In this document: positions 18,767 through 27,967 of the stretch, one piece after another
How the letters are laid out: every line of letters begins with the position of its first letter
Numbering within the stretch: the stretch's first letter is position 1
Made by a program: the position numbers and the translations under genes
Notes under the pieces: model-generated
What the model was told of the DNA's origin: nothing
Databases searched by the model: none
Seen by the model: the letters and a program-made list of their open reading frames with translations, nothing else
From: Streptococcus parasanguinis
Lineage (GTDB): Bacteria; Bacillota; Bacilli; Lactobacillales; Streptococcaceae
Length of the DNA stretch: 64,000 nucleotides
Direction of reading: 5' to 3'
Assembly: GCF_031582885.1 (NCBI RefSeq)
Contig: NZ_CP133988.1
Coordinates: 565,501-629,500 of the forward strand

Positions 18767-18811
18767 TTTTCAAAAAAATATCACTAATTTTAAAAATTTG
18801 CCTCATAAAAC

Positions 18812-18840
18812 TTTTCATCGCTGAAACCGTGTGGTAAAAT
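18812..18840 (+). promoter_or_regulatory. Promoter of the wall hydrolase gene
   Basis: TTTTCA (18812-18817), a 17-base spacer and TAAAAT (18835-18840) form a sigma-A type promoter about 36 bases before the ATG. A second TATAAAAT-like run lies just downstream and might also be used. Confidence 0.6.
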
Positions 18841-18876
18841 GATTAACGTATAAAATTTGTATAAAGGGAAGTTTAT

Positions 18877-21800
18877 ATGAAAAAGAAAGATCTTATTTTT
18901 TATGCTGGAGCGGCAGTCTTGATGGCTGTATCTGCTCAGGGAGTCAGTGCAGATGAGCTGGTTTCAAAAGAAGCTACTACTGAAGGTAACCAAGTCCAAG
19001 CTGAAACAGCGCCAGAAGTAGCCATTGCTGAAAAGACTGTAGCGCCTGTCGCAAGTAACTATGCTGCACCAGCAAATGTGACCGAGCAGCCTGTGGTTTC
19101 TGCGAGCAGTACCACTGTTACAGACAGTCGTACACCATCTGTAGAGAAAGCTGTAGAAGCATCGACTACTGAGAAAGAAGAAATCCCTCTTCCGTCTGAT
19201 ACAGGAAGCACGACCTTCTTTAATACAGGTGCTCACGCTCCTGCTGGTCGCTCAACAGATGTAGCGGTTCAGCCAAAATCATTCGTTGATGTGAGTAGTC
19301 ACAACGGTGATATTAGTATTGGCGACTACCGTACCCTAGCTAATAAGGGCGTGGGCGGTGTCGTTGTCAAATTGACAGAAGATACTTGGTACAAGAACCC
19401 GAATGCGGAAAACCAAATTCGCAATGCGCAAGCAGCTGGTCTGCAAGTATCGACCTACCACTTCTCTCGCTATACTTCTGAGGAAGCAGCGCGTGCAGAA
19501 GCGCGATTCTACATTGCAGCTGCACAACGTTTGAGTTTGCCAAAGAACACCCTCATGGTCAATGACTTTGAGGATGCCAAGATGCAGCCAAACATTAACC
19601 GCAACACCCAAGCTTGGGCTGACGAAATGCGCAAAAATGGCTACACCAACTTGATGTTCTACACCAGTGCCAGCTGGTTGGATGAAAACAACCTTCGCAA
19701 GAAAGGTCCTGTCAACACCGCTCAATTTGGTCTTCAGAATTTCTGGGTTGCCCAATACCCTTCTCCAAAACTATCTGTAAACGATGCGAAAAGCTTGCGT
19801 TACAATGGGAAAGCTGGCGCCTGGCAGTTCACTTCTCAAGCGGAATTGCTTCCAGGAAAACACCTCTTTGACCACAGTGTGGACTATACCGGTCGCTTTA
19901 CAGCGAACGCAAAACCTGCAGCGGATCCAACAGAAGGCAGCTTAAGTGGGAAGATTGACATTGTCAATAACGATACTATGGCGGGACGCTTTGATGTTGT
20001 CATCTCAAATGTCAAGGCACCAAATGGAGTTCGAAGTGTTTCTGTACCGATCTGGTCCGAAACAGGTGGTCAAGATGACCTTGTTTGGTATACAGCCAAC
20101 CGTCAAGCAAATGGAACCTATACCGTCAATGTAAAAGCAGCGGACCATAAAAACTCAACCGGTCTTTACAATGTCCATCTTTACTATGTTCAGAACAATG
20201 GACAATTGACGGGTGTGGGTGGAACAACGACAAATGTTTACATTGGAAAACGTCCAGAGGATTTAAAACCAAGTGGCACGTTAACTATTGAAAATAATAA
20301 TGTTGAAACAGGAACCTTTGATGCAGTTATTCGCAATGTAGTAGCTCCAAATGGTTTGAAAGAAGTCTTGGTTCCAATTTGGTCAGACAAGAACTGGCAG
20401 GATGATCTAGTATGGCATAAAGCGGTTCGTCAAAGTGACGGCAGCTACCGTGCAACTATTAAGGCAAGCGATCATAAAAATGAAGATGGTAAGTACCATG
20501 TCCACGTCTACTATGTGGATCAAGCTGACAAACGGAACTACATTACAGAAACTACAACAGAAGTACACCACGTTAAACCAAGTGGCACTGTCACCATTGA
20601 GAATAATAATTCAGAGGCAGGAACCTTTGATGCAGTTATTCGCAATGTAGTAGCTCCAAATGGCTTGAAAGAAGTTTTGATACCAACCTGGTCAGACAAG
20701 AACTGGCAAGATGATCTAGTATGGCACAAAGCAGTTCGTCAAAGTGACGGCAGCTACCGAGCTACCATCAAAGCCTCAGATCATAAAAATGAAGATGGTA
20801 AGTACAACGTCCATGTCTACTATGTAGATCAAAATAATCAGCGGAACTACATAACAGAAACCACGACATACATCACAAAGACTGCGACAGAAGTACACCA
20901 CGTTAAACCAAGTGGCACGTTAACGATTGAAAATAATAATGTTGAGACGGGCACGTTTGATGCAGTTATTCGCAATGTAGTAGCTCCAAACGGATTGAAG
21001 GAAGTCTTGATACCAACCTGGTCAGATAAGAATTGGCAAGATGATCTAGTCTGGCATAAAGCAGTTCGTCAAAGTGATGGAAGCTACCGTGCGACTATCA
21101 AAGCCTCAGACCATAAAAATGATGACGGTAAGTACAACGTCCATGTCTACTATGTGGATCAATCTGACAAACGAAACTACATCACAGAGACTACAACAGA
21201 AGTACACCACGTTAAACCAAGTGGCACGTTGATGATTGAAAATAATAATGTTGAGACGGGCACGTTTGATGCAGTAATTCGTAATGTAGTAGCTCCAAAC
21301 GGATTAAAAGAAGTCTTGATCCCAACATGGTCAGACAAGAACTGGCAAGATGATCTAGTATGGCACAAAGCAGTCCTTCAAAGTGATGGAAGTTACCGTG
21401 CAACTATCAAAGCCTCAGACCATAAAAATGAAGATGGTAAATACAATGTCCACGTCTACTATGTAGATCAAAATAACCAACGAAACTACATCACAGAAAC
21501 CACGACAGAAGTGCGTCAAGCCCGTCTTTCTGGCACTCTCTTAATCCAAAACAACAATAAGGATGCGGGTACCTTTGACGTCATCATCAAAGATGTCTAC
21601 AGTCCTAAAGGTGTGCGGACCGTTCAAGTCCCAACTTGGTCTGATAAGGATGGCCAAGACGATATTCGCTGGTATGAAGCAACTCGCCAATCAAATGGAG
21701 ACTACAAGGTATCGGTCAAAGCGAGCGATCATAAGAACTCTACTGGTAAGTACCATATTCACCTTTACTATATTCAAAATGATGGTTCTCGGATTGGTGT

Positions 21801-22665
21801 AGGGGGAACAACTACAGAAATTGAGTTCCGAAATGCCCAGATCAAGACACAAACAGGAATCAAGAATGTCAATTCTGGAGCTGGAACCTATACGGTAACG
21901 GTGGATCAAGCACCTCAGGGACGTCAGATTAAAAAGATCAGTGTAGCCGTCTGGTCGGAAAGCAACCAAAGTAACCTTTATTGGTATGACGCTATTCCAA
22001 CTAACGCACATACTGAAGTTAACGTTTCTACTATCAACCACAAAAATCTTGTTGGCAACTATACTACTCACGTCTATGTGAACTATGTTGATGGTGGTGT
22101 TGAAGGCTTTAACCTTGGTCAAACAGCCCTTCATCCCCGTGCGACAGTAGATCAAACGGCTTTTAGTCCTCGTGTAACGAATGGACAACGAGACCGTGTC
22201 TTACGGGCAGCAGCTAGTCTAGTGGGTGTTCGTGGCGGAAGTGCAGCGCATCATCAATTGGTCAATGATTACAATAGCGTCCGTCCCCTACCAGTTGGAT
22301 ACGCTGTGAAAGATTCTGATGACTGGTGTGACGTCTTTGTCACAACAATCTTCCAGCGGGAAGGTTTGAGCGGTTTGATTGGCCGTGAATGTGGAGTCGA
22401 ACGTCACATTCAGATCTTCAAACGCTTGGGCATTTGGAATGAAAATGGTGCTTCTACACCAAAAGCAGGGGATATCATCACCTTTAACTGGGATCAAGAT
22501 AGTCAGCCAAATAATGGTTTTGCGGATCACATCGGAATTGTCGAGAGTGTCTCAAATGGGATCATTCATACCATTGAAGGGAACTCTGGAAACCAAGTCC
22601 GTCGCAATACCTATCGGATCGGACATGGCAATATCCGTGGATTTGCAACCCCTCGCTATCAATAA
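18877..22665 (+). CDS. Secreted peptidoglycan hydrolase: GH25, seven Bsp repeats, CHAP
   Basis: This 1262-residue protein begins with a signal peptide (about residues 1-25, ending GVSA). A Ser/Thr/Pro-rich linker follows, then a GH25 muramidase domain (about 136-345; FVDVSSHNG and LMVNDFEDA carry the acidic catalytic residues), seven Bsp-like repeats of about 100 residues each (about 350-1090), and a C-terminal CHAP-like domain with Cys1151 (DDWCDVF) and His1218 (ADHIGIVE). It therefore has two catalytic activities, a muramidase and an amidase or endopeptidase, joined by wall-binding repeats. No LPXTG motif is present, so it should be released or bound non-covalently. It resembles LytF/AtlH-type streptococcal autolysins; the exact name is uncertain. 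Confidence 0.88.
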   Translation: MKKKDLIFYAGAAVLMAVSAQGVSADELVSKEATTEGNQVQAETAPEVAIAEKTVAPVASNYAAPANVTEQPVVSASSTTVTDSRTPSVEKAVEASTTEKEEIPLPSDTGSTTFFNTGAHAPAGRSTDVAVQPKSFVDVSSHNGDISIGDYRTLANKGVGGVVVKLTEDTWYKNPNAENQIRNAQAAGLQVSTYHFSRYTSEEAARAEARFYIAAAQRLSLPKNTLMVNDFEDAKMQPNINRNTQAWADEMRKNGYTNLMFYTSASWLDENNLRKKGPVNTAQFGLQNFWVAQYPSPKLSVNDAKSLRYNGKAGAWQFTSQAELLPGKHLFDHSVDYTGRFTANAKPAADPTEGSLSGKIDIVNNDTMAGRFDVVISNVKAPNGVRSVSVPIWSETGGQDDLVWYTANRQANGTYTVNVKAADHKNSTGLYNVHLYYVQNNGQLTGVGGTTTNVYIGKRPEDLKPSGTLTIENNNVETGTFDAVIRNVVAPNGLKEVLVPIWSDKNWQDDLVWHKAVRQSDGSYRATIKASDHKNEDGKYHVHVYYVDQADKRNYITETTTEVHHVKPSGTVTIENNNSEAGTFDAVIRNVVAPNGLKEVLIPTWSDKNWQDDLVWHKAVRQSDGSYRATIKASDHKNEDGKYNVHVYYVDQNNQRNYITETTTYITKTATEVHHVKPSGTLTIENNNVETGTFDAVIRNVVAPNGLKEVLIPTWSDKNWQDDLVWHKAVRQSDGSYRATIKASDHKNDDGKYNVHVYYVDQSDKRNYITETTTEVHHVKPSGTLMIENNNVETGTFDAVIRNVVAPNGLKEVLIPTWSDKNWQDDLVWHKAVLQSDGSYRATIKASDHKNEDGKYNVHVYYVDQNNQRNYITETTTEVRQARLSGTLLIQNNNKDAGTFDVIIKDVYSPKGVRTVQVPTWSDKDGQDDIRWYEATRQSNGDYKVSVKASDHKNSTGKYHIHLYYIQNDGSRIGVGGTTTEIEFRNAQIKTQTGIKNVNSGAGTYTVTVDQAPQGRQIKKISVAVWSESNQSNLYWYDAIPTNAHTEVNVSTINHKNLVGNYTTHVYVNYVDGGVEGFNLGQTALHPRATVDQTAFSPRVTNGQRDRVLRAAASLVGVRGGSAAHHQLVNDYNSVRPLPVGYAVKDSDDWCDVFVTTIFQREGLSGLIGRECGVERHIQIFKRLGIWNENGASTPKAGDIITFNWDQDSQPNNGFADHIGIVESVSNGIIHTIEGNSGNQVRRNTYRIGHGNIRGFATPRYQ
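20269..21525 (+). repeat. Four near-identical tandem Bsp-repeat units
   Basis: Units start at 20269, 20578, 20908 and 21217 with CCAAGTGGCAC. Lengths are 309, 330, 309 and 309 bases, encoding PSGTLTIENNN to TTTEVHHVK. The second unit has a 21-base insertion encoding extra YITKTA-type residues. Repeats outside this block (one before, two after) are diverged, so this block looks recently amplified in frame. Confidence 0.93.
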
Positions 22666-22670
22666 TAAAA

Positions 22671-22973
22671 AGGGAGTGGGAAAGAACTCCAATATAAAAA
22701 AGGTTGAAAAGGTTCCCCAAACCTTTTCAATCTTCCCACCCCTGCATAGCTTCAACAGTCTGGGAGACTGTTGAAGGTTGTGGATAAAGGAAACTTTGTT
22801 TCCCTCATTAGGTCATCTTTGGAGCTTAAAAAGAGAACAAAGACTTAGGATACTTGCTTCGCAAGTTCTATCCGCCACCTCAAATCAGTGCTTTGAGCAA
22901 TCAACCACTGCGTCATACAGTTATTTCTATCAAATATAAAAGGCTGAACAGTTTTTGTCCAGCCTATTTTTTG
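22671..22973 (+). repeat. Modular intergenic repeat, copy 1
   Basis: This fills the 319-base gap between two convergent genes. It begins GGGAGTGGGAAAGAACTCC, carries the hairpins GGTTGAAAAGGTT/AACCTTTTCAATC and CAACAGTCT/AGACTGTTG, the ACTTGC-TTC-GCAAGT hairpin, and the shared core TCAACCACTGCGTC (22901-22914), and ends with a terminator-like stem AGGCTGAACA/TGTCCAGCCT (22941-22965) followed by T. Other copies are at 27637, 28581, 44104, 52178 and 58556. It is not BOX or RUP as I know them. Confidence 0.88.
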
Positions 22974-22984
22974 TTCCTTATTTT

Positions 22985-23848
22985 TTAGTCTTTCAACCCT
23001 TCTTCGAAACTCTTGGAAGGGGCCTCGACTTGGATGGTTTCAAGGGTTAATGGATTGGTAAAGGTCAAGCGGTGAGCATGGAGCATGAGTCGCTCTCCGC
23101 GTGCAGGGTTATAGAGAGGGTCTCCGACAATCGGGTGCCCATGATGGGAGAGATGCACCCGGATCTGATGGGTGCGCCCCGTCTTGAGCTGGCATTTGAC
23201 CAGGCTGTTTCGCCCGATTTTTTTCAGTTGCGTCACCTGAGTTTCTGCATACTGACCTTTTCGTGGATCGACCAGGCGCTTGCGCCGATCGTGGCGATCG
23301 CGTCCGATTTTATCCTTGTAGACGATGGTTCTTTGTGCTAAGCTGCCTTGGATCAAGGCCCAGTACTCGCGTTGGATGTTTTTGTCTTCTAAAATGCGGT
23401 TGAGAATGGGCAGGATAAAAGGATTTTTAGCAAATAAAATCGCTCCGCTGGTTTCCTTATCTAACCGGTGCACGACGTAGCAGGTGGATCCAACATAGCT
23501 GGAAACATGGTTGAGAAGAGCAATTTCTGTCGGCTCATTGGCATGGGTTTTCATGCCTTCAGGCTTATTGACGATGATGACATGCTCATCCTGATAGAGT
23601 TCTTCGACCAGACTCGGGTCTCCGGCTGGGAGCTCTTTTTCAGGGTAATCGTCCGCGTCAAAGATCAGCTGGATCTGGTCTCCTTTTTGAACGGGGCTCT
23701 GCCAGTTGATGGTCTCGCCATTGACCAAGACGTGTTTCTTGGTTCGTAAAAAATGCCGGATCTTACGGGGAATGAGGAAGTAGTCCTCAAGCAACTCTTT
23801 CACAGTCATCTGGGGAAAGGATTGTGGAATGGTAAATTGATAGTTCAT
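22985..23848 (-). CDS. RluD/RluA-family 23S rRNA pseudouridine synthase
   Basis: The 287-residue enzyme isomerises uridines in RNA. It has a short N-terminal S4-like segment (FLRTKKHVLVNGE) and the catalytic motif HRLDKETSGAILFAK with the essential Asp, then the later KTGRTHQIRVHLSHHGHPI block. The open frame extends 47 codons further upstream, but that part (rich in Phe/Ser) does not look like the family; ATG 23848 begins MNYQFTIPQSFP as in relatives. An extended -10 (TG-C-TACAAT) lies only a few bases before this ATG, so the transcript may be leaderless. Which uridines are modified is not determinable. Confidence 0.88.
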   Translation of the reverse strand: MNYQFTIPQSFPQMTVKELLEDYFLIPRKIRHFLRTKKHVLVNGETINWQSPVQKGDQIQLIFDADDYPEKELPAGDPSLVEELYQDEHVIIVNKPEGMKTHANEPTEIALLNHVSSYVGSTCYVVHRLDKETSGAILFAKNPFILPILNRILEDKNIQREYWALIQGSLAQRTIVYKDKIGRDRHDRRKRLVDPRKGQYAETQVTQLKKIGRNSLVKCQLKTGRTHQIRVHLSHHGHPIVGDPLYNPARGERLMLHAHRLTFTNPLTLETIQVEAPSKSFEEGLKD

Positions 23849-23916
23849 GACCCTATTGTAGCAAAATCTAAGCTTAAAGAAAACTAAATGAGAGAAGGGG
23901 ATGAGCCATCTTTTCT

Positions 23917-23944
23917 TGCTAGGACAAGGATAAGGTGTTACAAT
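23917..23944 (+). promoter_or_regulatory. Promoter of pbp2A, possibly leaderless
   Basis: TTGCTA (23917-23922), 16 bases, then TG-T-TACAAT (23936-23944). The ATG is at 23952, so the expected start site falls on or next to the initiator codon. Confidence 0.6.
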
Positions 23945-23951
23945 AACAGGT

Positions 23952-26186
23952 ATGAATAGAATAAAAGAATTATTTGAAAACCTGATCACTTTTTTTAGAA
24001 AGGATCATCCGCCCAAAGCGGTGGCAGAAGAAGTGCCAGACACGGAACTACCAGAAGAGACAGTAGAGCCGACCTATAGTCGCTCAGGCAAGCACAGAAG
24101 CAAACCTCTCTCTCAGCATCCCTTCCGTCGTTTTTGGCGCAGATTCCATTTGACCAAGATTCTCCTGATCATTGGGCTAGGCTTTAGCCTCTTGACAGGG
24201 GGCTATCTCTTCTACCTTGCTAAGACGACCAACGTCAAGGATTTGCAGAATGCACTGAAGGCGACCACCATTATCTATGATAAGAATGGGGACCAGGCGG
24301 GAAGTTTGACCGGGCAAAAAGGAACCTACGTCGAACTCGATGCCATTAGTGAGAATCTGCAAAATGCCGTGGTCGCAACAGAGGACCGGAGCTTTTACAA
24401 GAATAGCGGGATCAACTATGGTCGCTTCTTCTTAGCGATTTTGACCCTAGGTCGCTCAGGTGGTGGATCGACTATCACTCAGCAGCTAGCCAAGAATGCT
24501 TACCTGTCTCAGGACCAGACGGTGGAGCGTAAGGCCAAGGAATTCTTCCTGGCGCTTGAAATCAATAAGAAATACAGCAAAAAAGAAATCCTCACCATGT
24601 ACCTCAACAATGCCTATTTTGGAAATGGGGTTTGGGGAATTGAGGATGCTTCCAAGAAGTATTTTGGGGTTTCAGCCAGTCAATTAAGCCTGGATCAGTC
24701 TGCTGTTCTCGCCGGTATGCTCAAGGGACCTGAAATCTATAACCCGCTCTATTCGGTAGAGAATGCGACCAATCGCCGCAATACGGTCCTCCAAAATATG
24801 GTGGCGGCTGGTTATATTGACCAGAAAACGGCTGATCAGTCGGCGGCTGTGGATATCCATGGTCAGCTGGTCGATGCCTATGAAGGCAAGTCAGAGGACT
24901 ATCGCTACCCATCCTATTTTGATGCGGTCATCAATGAAGCGGTCAATGAATACGGTCTCACCGAAGAAGATATTGTCAAAAATGGCTACCGGATCTACAC
25001 CGAGCTGGATCAAAATTACCAAGCAAGCATGCAGGTGATCTATGACAATACGGCCCTCTTCCCAGTGGCAGAAGACGGCACGCGCGCGGAATCTGGTAGT
25101 GTCGCCCTTGATCCTAAGACCGGAGGGGTTCGGGCTCTCGTAGGGCGTGTCGGAAGCGATCAAAATCCAGGTTTCCGTAGCTATAACTATGCGACCCAGG
25201 CTGCCCGTAGTCCAGGATCAACCATCAAACCTTTGGTTGTCTATAGCCCAGCTGTTGCGGCAGGTTGGTCGACAAATAAGGAATTGGACAATAGTACCAC
25301 CCAATATGGAAGCTATGAGGTCAATAACTATGCGGGAATCCAGTCTAGTCCAACGGTACCGATGTACCAGGCCTTGGCAGAATCCCTTAACCTTCCAGCC
25401 GTAGCGACCGCTAATGATTTGGGTCTTGATACGGTCTTTGAGTACGGGAAAAAATTCGGACTCAATATGGACAAGGTAGACAAGTCTCTTGCCGTTGCCT
25501 TGGGAGCTGGTGTGACAACCAATCCGATGCAGATGGCTCAGGCCTATGGTACCTTTGCTAACGGCGGGGTCATGAATGATGCTCACCTCATTACCAAGAT
25601 CGAAAATGCCAGTGGTCAAGTGGTCAAGAGCCACAGCCAGAAATCAACCCGAGTGCTTAGTGGTTCAACGACAGATAAGATGACCAATATGATGCTTGGT
25701 ACCTTCAGTAATGGTACAGGGGTTAACGCTGCGCCTTATGGCTATACCATGGCAGGGAAAACCGGTACGACAGAGACCAGCTTTAACAAGGACCTCTCTG
25801 GAGACCAATGGGTGATCGGCTACACACCAGATGTGGTCATCAGTCAATGGCTTGGTTTCCCAACGACCGATGAAAATCACTACCTGACGGACAGTAGTGC
25901 TGGAACGGCGTCCGAGATCTTCCGCAATGTTGCCAACAGTGTCCTGCCTTATACAGACGGTACCCAGTTTGACTCGGTGAAGAACTCTTATGCTGAAAAC
26001 GGCATTGCACCAGTCGGAGAAGAAACGACAGAAACAGATAGCAAAGAAGACAAAGGTTTCTTTGAGGATGTCAAAGAAAAGGCGTCGAATATGGTCGATA
26101 ATGCGAAGAAAGCAATCGACGAGGCCGATATCCCAGGAAAAGCGAAAAACGCTTGGGATACCTTCAAAGGCTGGCTTGGTTTCTAA
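23952..26186 (+). CDS. pbp2A: Class A penicillin-binding protein 2a
   Basis: This bifunctional peptidoglycan synthase has 744 residues. It has a charged cytoplasmic tail (1-70), one membrane anchor (about 74-93), a GT51 glycosyltransferase domain (EDRSFYKNSG with the catalytic Glu, GGSTITQQLAKN, KKEILTMYLN) and a transpeptidase domain with SPGSTIKPL (Ser423 of S-T-I-K), ESLN, and GKTGTTETS. The C-terminal tail is acidic and basic mixed (DSKEDKGFFEDVKEKA). In pneumococcus PBP2a lies beside rpmG-secE-nusG, and the same arrangement is seen here. A strong terminator follows. Confidence 0.95.
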   Translation: MNRIKELFENLITFFRKDHPPKAVAEEVPDTELPEETVEPTYSRSGKHRSKPLSQHPFRRFWRRFHLTKILLIIGLGFSLLTGGYLFYLAKTTNVKDLQNALKATTIIYDKNGDQAGSLTGQKGTYVELDAISENLQNAVVATEDRSFYKNSGINYGRFFLAILTLGRSGGGSTITQQLAKNAYLSQDQTVERKAKEFFLALEINKKYSKKEILTMYLNNAYFGNGVWGIEDASKKYFGVSASQLSLDQSAVLAGMLKGPEIYNPLYSVENATNRRNTVLQNMVAAGYIDQKTADQSAAVDIHGQLVDAYEGKSEDYRYPSYFDAVINEAVNEYGLTEEDIVKNGYRIYTELDQNYQASMQVIYDNTALFPVAEDGTRAESGSVALDPKTGGVRALVGRVGSDQNPGFRSYNYATQAARSPGSTIKPLVVYSPAVAAGWSTNKELDNSTTQYGSYEVNNYAGIQSSPTVPMYQALAESLNLPAVATANDLGLDTVFEYGKKFGLNMDKVDKSLAVALGAGVTTNPMQMAQAYGTFANGGVMNDAHLITKIENASGQVVKSHSQKSTRVLSGSTTDKMTNMMLGTFSNGTGVNAAPYGYTMAGKTGTTETSFNKDLSGDQWVIGYTPDVVISQWLGFPTTDENHYLTDSSAGTASEIFRNVANSVLPYTDGTQFDSVKNSYAENGIAPVGEETTETDSKEDKGFFEDVKEKASNMVDNAKKAIDEADIPGKAKNAWDTFKGWLGF

Positions 26187-26188
26187 TC

Positions 26189-26226
26189 AAAAAAACGATT
26201 CAGAAATTCTTCTGAATCGTTTTTTA
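26189..26226. terminator. Bidirectional terminator between pbp2A and the Zn peptidase
   Basis: A perfect 16-bp stem, AAAAAACGATTCAGAA against TTCTGAATCGTTTTTT, surrounds the loop ATTC. Both strands have a T-run, so it can serve both convergent genes. Confidence 0.94.
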
Positions 26227-26227
26227 T

Positions 26228-27142
26228 TTAGAGTTCACTATCTGACAAGCTAAAGGTATCGCCGTGTTGGAGATCCCCGTACTGGTAGCCCCGTTTGAAC
26301 CAGCGCATGCGTTGTTCTGAAGTCCCGTGGGTAAAGCTATCTGGTACCGAGTAGCCGTAGGCTTGCTCCTGGAGTGTGTCGTCGCCGACGGCATGGGCTG
26401 CATTCATGGCTTCTTCGATATCGCCGATATCTAGAAGGTTTCGGTCTTGAATGGAGCGGGCCCAGACACCTGCTAGGTAATCGGCTTGTAGCTCGATGCG
26501 GACACTGATAGCATTTCGTTCCTTTTCAGAAAGACCTTGTTGCATTCGATGGTATTTGCCAAGGATTCCCAGCTCATTTTGTACGTGGTGGCCGACTTCG
26601 TGGGCGATCACGTAGGCCATGGCGAAGTCCCCGCTAGCCTTGTATTTGGTTGTCAATTCCTTGTAGAAGCTCATATCCAAATAAATCTTTTTGTCGGTCG
26701 GACAGTAGAAGGGACCAGCCGATGCTTGCCCAACCCCACAGCCTGTCTGTGTCCGTCCGGTATAGAAGACTAGTTTGGGCTCATGGTAAGTGCGTCCTTC
26801 AGCTTGAAAGACCTTGTGCCAATGATCTTCTGTTGTACCAAGGACCTTGCTGACGAACTCAGCATCTGCATCGTCGACATGGGTCTTGTTGGTGCGCGTG
26901 ACTTGGGTGGATTGGTAAGGTTGAGAAGAAGTCCCATTTCCAAAGAGACCCCCAAGACTAGCGCCACCACCTCCTAGAAGAACCAGAAGAAGGATGAGGA
27001 CGATCTTACTCTTGAAGCTCCCCGGCGATAGTAAGATCTGTAAAATGCCTCCGCCAAGATTACTATTGCCTGAAGACTGGGAGTAGCTTTGCCCTCGACG
27101 ATCTTCGATATTTCTACTTTCTTTTAGGTTATCACTTTTCAT
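26228..27142 (-). CDS. Neutral zinc metallopeptidase, YpfJ family
   Basis: The 304-residue protein has a Ser/Asn-rich cytoplasmic start, a membrane segment (about residues 43-62, KIVLILLLVLLGGGG), and an extracellular domain with the zinc motif HEVGHH (in AYVIAHEVGHHVQNELG) and the conserved YTGRTQTGCGVGQASAG and YCPTDKKIYLD blocks. These define the Zn_peptidase (PF04228) family of unknown substrate. It is transcribed divergently from rpmG. The ribosome site AAAGGAGA is strong. Confidence 0.92.
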   Translation of the reverse strand: MKSDNLKESRNIEDRRGQSYSQSSGNSNLGGGILQILLSPGSFKSKIVLILLLVLLGGGGASLGGLFGNGTSSQPYQSTQVTRTNKTHVDDADAEFVSKVLGTTEDHWHKVFQAEGRTYHEPKLVFYTGRTQTGCGVGQASAGPFYCPTDKKIYLDMSFYKELTTKYKASGDFAMAYVIAHEVGHHVQNELGILGKYHRMQQGLSEKERNAISVRIELQADYLAGVWARSIQDRNLLDIGDIEEAMNAAHAVGDDTLQEQAYGYSVPDSFTHGTSEQRMRWFKRGYQYGDLQHGDTFSLSDSEL

Positions 27143-27239
27143 ATTCGTCTCCTTTTGTTTTATTTTACCAAAAATGAGGCAAAAACCAGAGTGATAACGC
27201 TTTAGATTTGCTTTTTTCTTGACAGGAGATTTTCTGTTC

Positions 27240-27268
27240 TTGTCAAAATGTAGAAAACTTGCTATAAT
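27240..27268 (+). promoter_or_regulatory. Promoter of rpmG-secE
   Basis: TTGTCA (27240-27245), exactly 17 bases, TATAAT (27263-27268). The first gene starts 18 bases later. Confidence 0.88.
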
Positions 27269-27286
27269 GGGGTGAACGGAGGCGTT

Positions 27287-27439
27287 ATGGCATTAAAAAA
27301 AGCAAGTCTAGCGTGTACGGTTTGTGGGTCACGCAATTACTCCATTAAGTTGAGTGGGACGCCAAAACCAACACGTCTAGAAGTCAATAAATTCTGCAAG
27401 CATTGCAGCAAGTATACCATCCATAAAGAAACACGATAG
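27287..27439 (+). CDS. rpmG: 50S ribosomal protein L33
   Basis: The 50-residue protein [19 protein letters not shown] has two CxxC pairs (CTVC, CKHC), typical of the zinc-containing L33 form linked to secE. GGAGG-like CGGAGG precedes the ATG. It is followed after nine bases by secE in the conserved rpmG-secE-nusG order. Confidence 0.97.
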   Translation: MALKKASLACTVCGSRNYSIKLSGTPKPTRLEVNKFCKHCSKYTIHKETR

Positions 27440-27448
27440 GAGAGAGTT

Positions 27449-27625
27449 GTGAAATTCATTAAAGATATTTTCGTCTTACTAAAAGATACAACTTGGCCAA
27501 ATCGCAAGGAAAGATGGAAAAACTTTATCTCAGTGATTGAGTACACCGCTTTCTTTGTTGCATTGATTTATTTGTTCGACAAAGTCATTGCACGTGGCCT
27601 ATTGCACATGATCAATTTCTTTTAA
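27449..27625 (+). CDS. secE: Preprotein translocase subunit SecE
   Basis: A 58-residue single-span membrane protein with a GTG start at 27449, preceded by AGGAGAG. The TTWPNRKERW motif before the membrane segment (SVIEYTAFFVALIYLFDKVI) is the SecE signature. It forms the SecYEG channel. Length and position are normal. Confidence 0.95.
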   Translation: MKFIKDIFVLLKDTTWPNRKERWKNFISVIEYTAFFVALIYLFDKVIARGLLHMINFF

Positions 27626-27636
27626 GAAAAGAAGCC

Positions 27637-27890
27637 ATGAGGCTGGGCAACAACTGTCCAGCCTTTGATTTTGGATAGGAATAACTGCAAGACGCAGTGG
27701 TTGATTGGCATCTTTGTTCGCTTTTTAAGCTTCAAAGATGGCCTATGTGGACGGAAACAATGTTTCCTTTATCTGCAACCTCCAACAGTCTCCTAGACTG
27801 TTGGAGCTATGCGGGGGTGGGAAGATTGAAAAGGTTCGGGGAACCTTTTCAACCTTTTTATATCGGAGTTCTTTCCCACTCCCACTTTTT
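27637..27890 (-). repeat. Modular intergenic repeat, copy 2 (inverted)
   Basis: Read on the minus strand this copy matches copy 1 from its start (AGTGGGAGTGGGAAAGAACTC) through the GGTTGAAAAGGTT hairpin and the CAACAGTCT/AGACTGTTG hairpin, but lacks the segment with the ACTTGC-TTC-GCAAGT hairpin. The core TCAACCACTGCGTC and a terminator-like AGGCTGGACA/TGCCCAGCCT end are present. It separates secE from the nusG promoter, so it probably acts as the secE terminator. Confidence 0.88.
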
Positions 27891-27924
27891 ATTGCCTTTT
27901 CTTAAAAATAAATCAGCAAACCTC

Positions 27925-27952
27925 TTTGCATTCCTGCAAAATGTGGTATAAT
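27925..27952 (+). promoter_or_regulatory. nusG promoter with inverted repeat
   Basis: An extended -10, TG-G-TATAAT (27944-27952), has TTTGCA (27925-27930) upstream. TTTGCA-TTCC-TGCAAA (27925-27940) is a perfect 6-bp inverted repeat that covers the -35 region. Confidence 0.7.
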
Positions 27953-27967
27953 GAAGCTAGGAAAAGG

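Noticed and set aside
20269..21525. CRISPR-like array
   Set aside because: The repeats are 309 bases, coding and contiguous, with no spacers; they are protein domain repeats.
22671..22973. Insertion sequence or transposase remnant in the intergenic repeats
   Set aside because: No transposase frame is present in any copy and the ends are terminator stems; at most a non-autonomous element.
23849..23989. N-terminal extension of the RluD-like frame
   Set aside because: The extra 47 codons are not family-like and lie upstream of the likely promoter; the start at 23848 fits the family.
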